Shown here: positions 22,612 through 33,175 of the stretch, one piece after another
How the letters are laid out: each line of letters starts with the position of its first letter
Numbering within the stretch: position 1 is the first letter of the stretch
From: Lunularia cruciata
Taxonomy: Eukaryota; Streptophyta; Marchantiopsida; Lunulariales; Lunulariaceae
Length of the DNA: 64,000 bases
Assembly (NCBI GenBank): GCA_948567375.1
Contig: OX419759.1
Coordinates: forward strand, 56,521,493 to 56,585,492
Direction of reading: 5' to 3'
Program-made: the position numbers and the translations under genes
Notes under the pieces: generated by a model
Databases searched by the model: none
What the model was told of the DNA's origin: nothing
The model's input: the letters and a program-made list of their open reading frames with translations, nothing else

Positions 22612-23302
22612 TGTAACACCCATTTGTGCATGTGTGTGGTATTGTGAGATTTAGCTTGGTATTACAAGTACTTGAGAAATATTATTTATATAGAGATAAA
22701 GGATGGTTCTACATTAGTCATGATTAACTAGAGTTAGTCATAGCTAAGATAGAAGGGACCTTACTTTAGAGGAAGTGGAAAAGATGAGCACGACTACTTT
22801 GGATTTTAGTGTGTTGACTTGGTATTTTTCCTAGGTGTTTGGCTTTGAGGAAAGAATTGAGAACTCTTGGGCCCACAAACCTTTTTGTTTTGGATTCTTC
22901 TATAGTCCAAGGATAGCCCATGTGAAGGAATCCTTGACTTAGTGGTTGGGTCAAAATAAGATCATATGCTAGTGGAATATGCCCATGTGAATGGATATTC
23001 CTTTCTACTTTTTGACTTTACTTTACTTTTAGTCTAGTAACTTGAGTTATTGCGGTAATTAGTAACTTTGGTACGTAATTATTTCACAAGTATATAAACA
23101 AGGGGTGAGGAGGTACTCATCATCCTTTCGTTTGCAACTATCTCTCTTTGATTGAGTTCTCTAGTGAGCAATGTCTTGAGTCTTGGAGTGTTAGCCTTGG
23201 AGGAGTATGATGGAGTTGGGGTTCCTTGCCTTCTTAGTCCATGGTGCACTACCATAATAGCCATCAGAGGTTCATCCTAAGTGAGAGACAGACCGGCTCA
23301 CA
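22612..23302 (+). repeat. Family A 3' LTR (outer copy)
   Basis: TGTAACACCC to GGCTCACA, preceded by the polypurine tract AGTCTGGGGGTAAA. It ends abruptly against the family C RNase H at 23303. Confidence 0.9.
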
Positions 23303-24254
23303 GACTCAAGACTACTCCAATTGCCATGAACAAAGTTTCCACATATACATGAAAAGGGCGTTCCCAATTTGGAGCCCTCATGATTGGCGCTTCAACTTGT
23401 TTCTTCTTCAATACTTGGAAAGATTCTTCTTGACTTGCTTCCCATAGGTAGTCTTTGGACTTCTTCATGAGCTTTGTAAGGGGTGCATCAAGCACCGTGT
23501 AGTTTGAAACAAAGTGTTTGTAGTATCCGACATGTCCTAAGAAGGCTCTCAGCCCAGGATATTTTTTGGGATTCCAAAGCTGAGATAAATTTTACCTTCT
23601 TAACATCAACTTCAATACCTTGGCTTGACACCCAATGCCCCAAAAGGATTCCCTTCGTCATTGCAAAGAAGGTTTTCTTTGGGTGTAATGACAAACCACC
23701 AAAATGGTACCTTTCAAAAGTTGGGTGAAGGTAATCCAAATGTACATCTCTTTGCCTAAACACACCAAAATCATCAATGAAGACGTCTATAAATTTGCAC
23801 ATGAAATCCTTGAAGATGGCATTCATCATCTGCTGGAAAGTAGCGGGAGCATTACACAACCCAAAGGGCATTTGATTGTAAGCAAAAGTGCCTAAATTGG
23901 TAGTGAATGTAGTTTTATCCCTGTCTTTTTCTCGGATGGATACTTGATTGTACCTTGAAAATCCATCAAGAAACAAGGATGACCGGCTACTTGGTCCAAA
24001 ATTGTATTGATAAAAGGAAAGAGATGATGATCCTTCCTTGTGACTGCATTCAGTTTGCAGAAAGCTTAGCACACTTGAAGCTTTCTTGTTTTCTTCTTCA
24101 GGACAAAGACAATGGGCAAGACCCACTCACTGCTCAAGACAGGAAAGATTATTCCGGCCTCCAAGTGCTTGTTGATTTCATCTTTCACCAAGAGCAAGTA
24201 CTTTGGGTTTGGATGGTACTGTCTTTGCCAAACCGGAATTGCACCTTCAACCAT
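23303..24254 (-). pseudogene. Family C (copy 1) reverse transcriptase and start of RNase H
   Basis: Frame 24254-24066 gives the RT N-terminus (VKDEINKHLEAGIIF, SSEWVLPIVFVLKKK). Frame 24126-23488 gives LDGFSRYNQVSI, TTFTTNLGTFAYNQMPFGLCNAPATF, the catalytic FIDDFGVF and LLGHWVSSQGIEVD. Frame 23495-23298 is the connection and RNase H start (FHVYVETLFMAIGVVL), which runs straight into the A LTR. Frames overlap with shifts. A parallel copy lies at 38872-40392. Confidence 0.87.
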
Positions 24255-24700
24255 ATCAATTTGATGTTCTCCAAATTCTCATAGAATACTGGCATTTGAT
24301 CAATAGACTAGGTGAATACATCCTAGAATTCTAAAAATAAGACATTGTACACTGCCAACTCCTCCAAAGTGACTATCTTTGACATTTTAAAATTTTTTCC
24401 TTTAGTCAAGACAACATCTTGACAATCATTGGGGTTGATGCTTCCTTTGACATGATTCACTCGGCTCAGTCCAAGTTGAGCTGCCATCAAACCCCTTTCC
24501 TCCAAGTCAAGTTCACTGGAGGTGAGGTCATATGGGTCTTTGTCTTTGATGTCTACCTTGTAACATTCCAAGTAATTAACTTGGACTTCGTCTTCACAAT
24601 CTTTTGAGGACAAAGACGATGAGTCTTTGGATTTGTCCTCATCTTCTGATGAACTCGTTTCCCCGAGATGAGGAACCTTCATCTAACTCACGGTCACCAT
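24255..24700 (-). pseudogene. Family C (copy 1) acidic protease-RT spacer
   Basis: The frame at 24682-24323 encodes GETSSSEDEDKSKDSSSLSS, an acidic Ser-rich stretch, then LVNYLECYKV-like sequence and KIVTLEELAVYNVLFLE. The last part is the lead-in to gypsy RT, followed by a SxxQ/DQ segment. The same order is found at 40330-40729. Confidence 0.6.
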
Positions 24701-24840
24701 CTTTTGGTCTTCAAACAAAATGTCCTTAAACCACAACTTCCGCTAGTGCCAATCAACCACAACTTGGGAATTGTACAACCAAGGTCTTCCGATCAACAAT
24801 GGGTAACCGGTTTTGGTTACTCGTTGCAACACAATGTAAT

Positions 24841-25090
24841 TCAACTTGAAGGCACCCCTCCAATGATCGTGGTAATGTTTGACAGCATGCCCAATGGCCG
24901 TCTCTTGGTTTGGTCTGCAAATTTCAAGACTTGGGGTGTTGGCTCAAACATATGGTACCCTAGCCGATTTGTAGTGTCTTTGGGCATGACGTTCACGTTG
25001 GAACCCAAATCAATAGGTATCAACGTGATCATGCACCCTACAATCTTCCCATCCACTTTGGGAGATCCCAAATCTTCTTGTTCAATTCAA
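24841..25090 (-). pseudogene. Family C (copy 1) retropepsin protease
   Basis: The frame reads MGSPKVDGKIVGCMITLIP then IDLGSNVNVMPKDT with the catalytic Asp in a DLGS box (commonly D[TS]G[AS]). VLKFADQTKRRPLGMLSNI follows and ITTIIGG closes the fold. It cleaves the polyprotein. Upstream, 25090-25130 (GCCTG and the spacer) is the site where the second C copy carries a solo LTR. Confidence 0.75.
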
Positions 25091-25970
25091 TAAATAGCAG
25101 GCATGTCTTTTTTAGACATCGCCCTTACTTTCTTGATGGTAGAATTTAACTGCTTCTTATACAGCTTTTTGTCTTCCCACAATTGTTTGAATGTGACGTT
25201 TGCACTTGTGGATGCCAAATCTGCTACAATATTGTATTGAGGTATTCCTCCTAATTTCACCTTCTTTGCATTTGTCTTTGGGTTTGAAGTCTCACCCTAT
25301 TCAAATTTGACTTTGGGGCACTTCATGATGGTGATGGGAATACTAGTGGTCTTGACCCAAGGTTCCTTGGGTTGGCCCACCTTGGCTTGGATCAGATTCT
25401 TTACTTTGGATTTGATGTTTGCCTAAAAAATTGGAGGCTTCATCTTTTGTCTCCTCGTCCAAACTCATCTCCTAAGTTTTGAGTACCGCTTCCTTGAGTT
25501 CTTTTTGCAAGGCTTTAGCTTTGGCTTTTGCGAGGATCTTTTCCTCCTTGGCAGAATGAATTGACTTTGGGCACAGTCTCTTTGCCTTTCGTGAGGACAA
25601 AGAGGTCATACTAAGTTCCTTGGGATCACACTTCTTCTTTCTTTCATGTGTCCCAACCTTCAAAATTTTGAGGTCCGGCCATTCACCTTTAGAGGCGGGG
25701 CTTCCTTCTTGAGGTCTCTCCTCCTCAAGTGTTATACAATTTACATTTGTATTCCCTTTTGCCTGAACTGCAACATGCTCAACAAGGGTTTGTACATATT
25801 TTATAGGCGGCTTTGGGTTTAGTGGATGAGGGCACTAGTTGCCCGTATGGCCTGATCCTTTACAATTCCCACATAGGGGAATATATCCGTCTTGGCTCCG
25901 GACAGTTTGGAGACCAATGTCCCATCTAGCCACAATTGTAACATGCTCTAGGTGCAATATTCTTAGGTTA
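25091..25970 (-). pseudogene. Family C (copy 1) Lys-rich spacer and double zinc knuckle
   Basis: Going up the minus strand, 25663-25472 encodes a Lys/Ala-rich helix (KEEKILAKAKAKALQKELKE). At about 25960-25830 two zinc knuckles are legible: CYNCG*MGHWSPNC and CGNCKGSGHTGN*C. A TAG stands just before the last Cys. The same TAG in the same place occurs in the second copy at about 42535. The knuckles bind element RNA. Confidence 0.7.
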
Positions 25971-26569
25971 GTTTTGGTTGCTCATTGGTGGTCTTTGTGG
26001 GAGAGTGTCGGGATTATACACCCTTGTTCCAAACCTTGGACCTTGGTACGATGTGCTCGCCTGAGGCAATACCTCCTGAATTTGGTATACTGCCTCCTCT
26101 TCCTCTTCCTAGTTCCATCCAAGAACCCAATCAATTTGCTGCACAGGAAATGCATTATGATTATTGCATTTAGTGTTTGCATGGCCTGACTTGCCACATG
26201 CGGTGTACCATACGTTGGATCTGCCAAATGATGGAGCCTTCCTTTGGTCCTTCATCCCAATCATCTAGATCTTAAAATCCAAAAACTCTTTTATAAGAGC
26301 ATCCAACTTGGTCTTGGCCTTATGTACACTTGTAGTTGGGAGAGTCAATGGTTTCTTGCCTCCATGTCTTTGTATTCTTCTTGGCTTTGATTCTTCTTTG
26401 GATTCCAAAGAAGAACTTGAAGATGTGGAGGATTCCTATGAAGAAAGGGATGACTACGAGAAGCTCTTCTTTTGGGCTTCTTGCCTTTCTTCTCATGGTT
26501 TCTTTGGTTACTGACAAAGTAAGAGTGAGCCACCTCATAGCGGCTGACATGTTTGAGTACCTTCTCCAG

Positions 26570-27250
26570 GGAAGTTACATTCCTCTCCCTGGCAAAGATC
26601 CGAATCTTTGGTTAAAGTCCTCCCAAGAACTAGGTGATGGCTTGGGCATTGGAATAACCTACCACACCCAATTGCTTTGGGACTCGGTCCAAGAGCATCA
26701 TGAACCACTCAGAGTAGTCTCTCAACTTCTCCTTCTTGCCTTCTAAATTTTTTAGCACCACAAAGATACTTGTGTCATAATTGACCTCCCAAAAGTGCTC
26801 CAAGAAATTGTTTCTCAAGTCCGCCCAATCTGCCGGTACAAACCCATTTACATTAGTGTACCAACTCCATGCCTTCTTTTGGAGCAAACTTGGGAAAATT
26901 TGCAGACAATCTGTAGAATCATATTCCTATTGGCAAAGGAGATGACTTTGAATTCTTCATCAGGATCTTTGTCTTGTTTTATCCCCTTGTACTTTTGATA
27001 GGCATGTCGGGTGACATGTAACAAAGTCATCGTTTCACTCGGGGAGATCAGCTGTGGTAAGTTTGAACTTGATGGAACCAAGGGATTTGTTGGTATTGAC
27101 GTCATGTTGACAGCCCAAGGGTTCCAATTAGTCAAGTTCAAAGTGGGGTATTCTTTGAAAATTACTTCTTCTTTGACTATGTTGACTTCAACCTAAGTAG
27201 AAGTAAGAGGTTCAACACCTTCAAAGTGTTTTTTTAAATTCCTTTAAGAC
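26570..27250 (-). pseudogene. Family C (copy 1) gag capsid region
   Basis: Frame 27141-26848 gives the N-terminal part (Pro/Ser-rich, then RHAYQKYKGIKQDKDP). Frame 26887-26630 gives KKAWSWYTNVN, DWADLRNNFLEHFW and DYSEWFMMLLDRVP, typical of gypsy capsids (W.W, F...F). A frameshift joins them. Between 26570 and 25970 the sequence is an eroded Ser/Lys-rich linker. Confidence 0.72.
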
Positions 27251-27699
27251 AATCAAGGAATCATGCATAGAAGATGTTGACACTCTTCTTCCGTTAGGAT
27301 TTGTGTTGTCTTTTCCCAAACAAATTTCTTTAGAAATTTGACTTCCTTTATAGCTTTACGGGAAGTTGGTGTATTGGGTCGTCATGAATATGTCTACCCG
27401 TTGGAGTCTTTCTTCTTCTTGGAAGCTAGAGACGGAAAGTAGCCTTGCCACCCGCCTTCATATTTCTTTTGTTCGAGTTCTTGCAAGGCTTCTTGAACTT
27501 CATGAAGAAGTTGAAAGTCCAACACCTCCCATTTGGTTTTGTCAAAAGTGGATTAATTCTTCAAGTGTTCTTGTTCTTCATGATGCAATGTTTGTCTTTG
27601 AACTCTCTCTTCATGTTGTTATCTCAATGAAGACATTCATATTGCTTGGACACTCAATTTTGAAATTGGCTTTGTATTCTTCTACTTCTAAGATTTGTA
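27251..27699 (-). other. Family C (copy 1) leader between primer site and gag
   Basis: The stretch has no solid frame. It contains CTTCTT-rich runs and lies between the primer site and the first gag frame, so it is the 5' untranslated leader. Confidence 0.5.
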
Positions 27700-27716
27700 T
27701 CCCCGGCAGCGGTGCC
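27700..27716 (-). other. Family C primer-binding site
   Basis: The minus strand reads TGGCACCGCTGCCGGGGA, eight bases after the LTR end. It differs at two positions from TGGCGCCGTTGCCGGGGA, a primer site frequent in plant gypsy elements. Its presence fixes 27725-31533 as a 5' LTR and not a separate gene. Confidence 0.75.
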
Positions 27717-27724
27717 AAAAATCA

Positions 27725-30700
27725 TGTGACAAACCAACAAATATCACTTTTGTGGTAATCAGGTAAGTAAAGTTTGTTCCCACAGAGATACGATTCAAAA
27801 TTGGTCAAACACAAAGTCAAATGTCACAATGTAGTTCTTCTTGGTTTCCTCTTTAATCTCTCTGGTAGAAACCACACCCAAAGGAGAGTAACAAGCATTG
27901 ACTTGTAGTCTTGTCACAACATTTGTCACAGTTAATCACAACTCCATCAAATCTTTCCAAACAATCTTGATTGTAATGATTCAATCTTTCCCAAAAATGG
28001 CACTTCACTACAAAATGACTTTACCCCAGAATTTTGTTTCACCCCTTCACTAAAGGCACAACTTCTTTGATCAAAATTTTTTCACATCAACACTTCACTG
28101 CACTCATAAATGCAGTGCAGTGTTGCACTCACACCAACATTACAATTCCTCTCACATTTGTCAAGGCATTGCTCTAATTGCACTTCACTCAAGATCAAAC
28201 ACACAGAATGAAGATCAAGGCTGTGGAATCCAACATCCAATAAGCACACTGACTTGCACTTCAAAATTCTCCATACACTCATAAACACAAACACAATTTT
28301 GATACTCAAAATTAAGCTCAAGCAACAAGCACTGCTTCACAACACTTTTCTTTATCTATTCTCAAAAATTATGAGCACTAAAAAACATATGACTGTGAAT
28401 GCCACCTTTAAATAAACATAGCAGGTCAATAGTTATCTAACAACTATACCGTTCTACACCTTTCCTAACCTATAGATCCAAAATGATAATGCATTTCTTC
28501 ATATATGCCTCTTTAAATCTCAAATCTGTTACTTCTTTGATCCAATGTAGACCTCTTCTTTAGCTCCCAAACCCGATCCCAAAGTATCCTCACATACTAC
28601 TCTATCCTCAGGTCTATCTGAGTTTACTAAATCCTTCACTATTTATACTACTTCTTTGTTCTGATTTACAATTCCCATCATAGGTAACCTTTCTAATTCT
28701 CTATTTCCCAACTCACTCTACTCTAATATATCCAATGATAACTCCAAAGATATATGTACTCCTATCTCATCTACTTTGGGCTTTGCTCTTACATCCTTCC
28801 AAAGTTTATCTATCGCCAACTTTACTAAATCTAATCTGATTGTGATATTGTCTTCCACTTCCAATATTTTCCTATCTGCATGAGTTCTGAGACAAATCAA
28901 CAAGGCGTTCAAGTCTTTATCCTTCACATTTTTCCTCCTCGTCTCCTGCACTAACAACTTCAATATTGCAATCGTGTTTCTTCAATTCTCACACTAGCTT
29001 TTGTACTTAGCATCACATTCATCTTCATGATGATCTCCTTCAATGGCTTGAGTCTCATCCTTCTCTCACATTCTCGGTCTGCCAACCAATCTTCTCTATA
29101 CATTGATAATTTTGCCTTGAATTTGGCTTTCATAGTCTCCTTCTCCTTCTTTCTGAACAATCTTCTCTTCCAAATTTTGAATTTTCTCCCTTAATTGTTC
29201 TTCTTCTCTATATCTCACTGTCAACTCTCTTTGCCAAAGCTGCTTCTTCTCTTCTACATTCACCATCACTCTATCAAGCTCTTGCTCCTTCTTTGCTAAA
29301 CGTGCCATAGCATGGATGATTTCTAATCTCGAATCAACAAACTGTTGTTTCAAGATTTCATACTCCATTATCTATCTTTCCCTCTCTATGACATTCTTCT
29401 CTATTGCTCTCTCTTTGTTCCCCATTTCCTTCTTTAAGTTTTCAATCACTTGGTTCTGTACTATTGCATCTACTCGTAGTACTTCCTTCTCCTCCTCACC
29501 TTGGATTATACTCTCCTTCAACTTTGAGTTCTCTTTCTCTAATCTCACTAACACCTGCAACACAATCTTCACCTTTGGACACTTCACACTACATCTCTTA
29601 TTTCTTCTCCTCTATTTTCACTAACAACGGGCATACAACATCCCATAGATACTCTACTCCTTCACTATGTTTTACCTTGACTTGTAGGCTTTTCTCCTTC
29701 TTTGCTTCTTCTTCATTGGAAACTCTTCTTCTCAACCGCAATTGCCTTATTGGAAAAGATTCTTCACTCCCCAAACTTCCACTCTCCACTTCTCTTCGTC
29801 TACTCAGTCCCACCTCATACATTGCCTTCTTTCTAGAACAAACTCCCCTTTGAATGGTCATCCTCTTCTCCTTCTTCTCTAGAACTTTGTCTTCTTGTCT
29901 CAGGTTATATTCTTCTGCTATCTCCATCTTTTCTTCTTCCTCCTTTGGTACCGGCTTTGTCTCCATGCCATCTTCACTCTTGCTGCTTGCTTCACCACTC
30001 TGCAATTCCATATTTGATTCTTCCTCCTTCTCCAAGTCTTCTAACTTGTGCTCAGCTTTGCCTTTTGATTCTTTGTCTGACAATGCGATTACCACCAAGT
30101 CCTTCCTCAAGTTCATCTTTCTGGTCTTCCAAGGTCTTGTGACCGCTACTTCTTCTTCTTCTCCTTGTCGACTCCTCTTCTTCAACTTTAGAGTATTCAC
30201 CTTCAATTGCACATTCTGCCCCATCTACATGTAGTACTCATTGTTGCTTCTAATATGCAAAATGTATTGTTGCTCCTCTGCATCAACATCTCTTCTTAAA
30301 TTGGGATGGAAATGCAACACCATCTTGTGTCTCTCTGCCGCATTTAGCAAATTCAATCCTAAATAAAAGTGGGCTGCAAATGGCACAATGTAGTATGGAG
30401 GCAACTTGTCCCACAAGTTCCACACCATTTGTCTTGTATGTTGATGAAAGCACTTTGCCCAATTGATTGGCTCCCCTAGAAACATCTAATGGAAGAACAC
30501 CACTTGATGTTTCATCACATAAGTAGTTTGCTCCGGCTTCAAGATAGCCATCATTGCTCCTATGATGCCTCTCCTCATAGGGTCCTTATAGCTCTCAACT
30601 TTGTTGCCATTCTTTGTGCGCTTTGAAGAAAAGGTATCTCTCACCTCTTAGGTTTCTTCAGCTACTTCTCCTTTCCCAAGAATGTGGCTCCTTGCTCTTC

Positions 30701-31533
30701 CTCCGCCTCTCTTCCAAGTACTAACCTCCAATCCAACTTTGTCATGTTAGCCGGATTTCCTCTCTTACCTTCTTCCTTAGGTCCATCAAGACATTTACTC
30801 TTAATAATCTCGGTCATGAAACTTGGAAAATCAAGGTTCTAGTTCCATGCTAGGAATGTGATCCAAAGCATGCTCAAGACTTCTATTCTTGCAATCACAT
30901 TTAATCTCCGAATCACATGATTTCTCACTACAAATTCTGAGTTCTTCTTCCCACCTCCCATCTTACTCTCTTCTACTCTAGGTTGGTGGCTACTCTTCTG
31001 ATTGATTCCCAGACTAACTCTCCTGATTTCCTCTTGACACACCTGTGCATCTCTTACTACACTTCCTTTTCCACAATCTCCCTCAAGACAACTCCTTGAT
31101 GGCAATGGAAAATTACTTGTCATCTCTTTGTCTCTATCCCAATTCTTATAGTGGTGCGCTTCCTCCGTCTTTCTTCACTTCAAGTTTCTACCAAGAAATC
31201 ACACCTCCTTCATGCTCTTCACTGTCAATTTTCCCCCGCTCATAGGCTAGCTGTTTTTTGTGTGCGGTACCGTCTTGAATGTCCAACCCAAAAGGAAATT
31301 TGTTACATTGTCCTTGCCCTCGGATTGAGCACCCCTGAGCCAAAGTCTCCTTACTTTGGGTTGAATGCTGACAAGGCCAATCCAAGTACTTTGTCTTCTA
31401 ACATAAAGTCACTTTTCTTTGGGTTACAACCCAAAGACACCATTCTTCCCCTTTTGATGTCATACAAGCGCAATACAACTTCATGTGTACATTTCTTCAA
31501 AAATAAGAAAAAACAAAAAATGTGGGTACCACA
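27725..31533 (-). repeat. Giant 5' LTR of family C, copy 1 (3809 bp)
   Basis: On the plus strand it runs TGTGACAAACC to GTGGGTACCACA, so the element strand has TG...CA ends. It corresponds end to end with the units at 33466-36367 and 44159-47939. It is followed by the primer site and gag. It is unusually long for an LTR and contains a protein-coding region (next entry). CpG sites kept in the other copies are mostly TpG or CpA here, so this copy is older or more heavily methylated. Confidence 0.85.
28555..30961 (-). pseudogene. LTR-encoded acidic/coiled-coil protein, family C LTR copy 1
   Basis: Minus-strand pieces in order: MGGGKKNSEFVVRNHVIRRL...ITFLAWN then a TAG (30961-30839); EPINWAKCFHQHTRQMVWNL...YIVPFAAHFYLGLNLL (30485-30225); an acidic Lys/Glu-rich part (30224-29598); then coiled-coil heptads (29587-28718) with LKKEMGNKERAIEKN, LEIIHAMARLAKKEQELD and LNALLICLRTHADRKILEVED. 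Upstream ATGs (31123) may extend it. Function is unknown; I recognise no catalytic motif. The same protein is encoded by the other C LTR units. It is broken by several stops and shifts. Confidence 0.7.
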
Positions 31534-31830
31534 CCCTGACATGGCCATCCCAAAATCATCAAATGAATAGGCCCCTGTCTCTCCAAATCATATGCTCCTA
31601 ATAAGAAAATGTCTACTGGTAGGGCCTTTTGGTAGTCCTTGACTGCAGACATCAATAAGAACTCAAGATACCAATAAGCCAAGTGTGCCACATGATGTAG
31701 AGAGACTTACCTAGCAGTCTCATCTCTCTCCACATACAAGTACTTCTATACTTGTATACCTACTTGTAGGACCACAACTAGTTCGATGCTAATTCCACCA
31801 AACAACTCTAATAGACATACTCCCTCTAGT
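31534..31830 (-). pseudogene. Family E cytosine-C5 DNA methyltransferase, N-terminal half
   Basis: One continuous minus-strand frame, interrupted by only two stops, carries the ordered motifs of C5-methyltransferases. Motif I is LELFGGI (31811-31791, cofactor loop), then LQVGI; motif II is KYLYVERDE (about 31744-31718). Motif IV is GPIHLMILGWPCQG, with the Pro-Cys-Gln catalytic cysteine, ending at 31534. Spacing of about 90 residues from I to IV suits the family. Such enzymes methylate cytosine using S-adenosylmethionine. The frame follows the zinc knuckle at 31864-31904, so it was part of the element polyprotein. The family C LTR is inserted right after the catalytic motif, and motifs VI-X are missing. 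It is not a host gene: no start, no introns, retroelement parts on both sides. Confidence 0.75.
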
Positions 31831-31863
31831 AGATACTGCCAAGCAATGAGTGTGGTATCCAGT

Positions 31864-33175
31864 ACACTCTCTCCTATGGTGAGGTCCACCACAAGTCCAA
31901 CAAGCAACACCACCACTCATTGGCTACCACAGACCCAAAAATGAAGGTAAGGGTCTAGCTACAATAGGCCCTCCACTCGCTCCATAGGACCTAGGCTATC
32001 CACCTTGTCCTCAAAAACCAATTGAACGTGGTGCACTCTACTGCACTCTAGAAGAAGTCAAAGCTATGGATGAGGACTACCTACCAACTCTAGATGTCAC
32101 CACTCTCTCCTCCATCATGTTGAGCTTTATACACTCAGCCAAACCAAAGACCACTACCAAAATTGGGTGAAGTAGCCTACAACAACGCAACATCACGAAC
32201 TCTACATCCTTGTCTAATATCCCATACAAAAATTGGACTGCTTGGAACTCAATAACTCCTTGAGTAAAACTGATCCACCACCTCATGCAAGTGTGTTCCT
32301 TGCATAGGCTCTCTCATGCCTTCCACTAGAACTCCTGCAAGCTTCTCAGCTTGTCAATCCTGACTCCTTGGTTGTTCTACATCAAACATTGGAAGAACTC
32401 TACCATGGAGTTAAACCCCAATACTAGACCACCTTCTATAATGGTACTCCACTCATAGTAGCACTATTTCTAGCTAGTGTACCTCCACTAGCTCCACCAA
32501 TGCTACTTGAGTTAGAACTCATGAGTATAGCCAATCTATCCTTGGCAACCAAGTTTGAAGTGATGAAGACATAATTTTGAGACCAATACTACCTCCATAA
32601 CTCAATCTTCTCCAAGTGAGCTCTCTTGAACTCATGGTAGTTGTCCATTGGTGGACCCTACAAGTGTTGAAATAATCCCTTCCAAACCATGAAAGGTGTG
32701 AACAAAGTTGAATCTCACATTTGTTGCAGATCACACCAACTATCAAACGCTTGGATGAAGTCATCCGGTTAATGGTACCCACTGTACTAGAGTAATGCCT
32801 AGGGCCTTTGGAGGCCCCATAAATCTTTTGCATGTCCCACAACAACAGTGCGGACACGCCAAGTGCACTCTCAACTGAATTAGCTCCTATGTGAAACTCC
32901 AACTCATAGTCAATCTCCTCCCGCACTTGGACCTAAGATACAAGCTAATACCAAGTGCAACTTCAAGTAAACCCATTGCGTATTGCAAGGCTATCTCCTT
33001 TGGAATCCCCAAAGAACTCTGTTGTGGCAAAGTAACAACAAACTACCAACCGCAACCACAACCACAAGTACTTCACCAAGAACCAACACCACGAACTATA
33101 TACCACCAAGTACCAACACCAACTGAGCACCATCAAATGCCAATACCAACAAAACACTACCTATTAATGTAACTC
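31864..33175 (-). pseudogene. Family E gag with zinc knuckle, degenerate
   Basis: The frame 32926-32519 begins MREEIDYELEFHIGANSVES. Shifted frames give WWISFTQGVIEFQAVQFLYG and VVFGLAECIKLNMMEERV (32286-32077). At 31904-31864 a zinc knuckle reads CWTCGGPHHRREC (Cys-x2-Cys-x3-His-x4-Cys). The Gln/Pro-rich segment at 33173-32960 would be the N-terminus or leader. This is the upstream part of the element whose methyltransferase follows directly and whose pol lies at 8055-4872. The assignment of both halves to one element rests on order, strand and lack of overlap. Confidence 0.6.

Larger units (their letters stand above)
8056..23302 (+). mobile_element. Family A LTR retrotransposon (outer copy), interrupted by a second family A copy
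   Basis: The plus-strand element runs 5' LTR 8056-8745, internal 8746-8951 plus 16850-22611, and 3' LTR 22612-23302. Internal order is leader, upstream-ORF remnant, gag, protease, RT, RH, IN. No chromodomain is seen. The 206-bp start of its leader is separated from the rest by a complete inverted copy of the same family (8952-16849). The flanks do not form a target duplication (TTAAA before 8056, GACTC after 23302), and the two sides belong to different elements (E on the left, C on the right). The copy therefore sits at a rearranged junction. The ORFs carry many stops and frameshifts. Confidence 0.85.
23303..31533 (-). mobile_element. Family C retrotransposon, copy 1 (3' part missing)
   Basis: Minus-strand element with a 5' LTR of about 3.8 kb (27725-31533), primer site (27700-27716), leader, gag with two zinc knuckles, spacer, protease, RT and the first third of RNase H. 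It is cut at 23303 by the family A LTR. The rest of RNase H, the integrase and the 3' LTR are absent from the window. The LTR is inserted directly after the PCQG codons of the family E methyltransferase. Confidence 0.82.

Noticed and set aside
31534-31830. Host DNA methyltransferase pseudogene
   Set aside because: No introns, no start codon, and a gag zinc knuckle directly upstream on the same strand. Capture by the element is the simpler reading.
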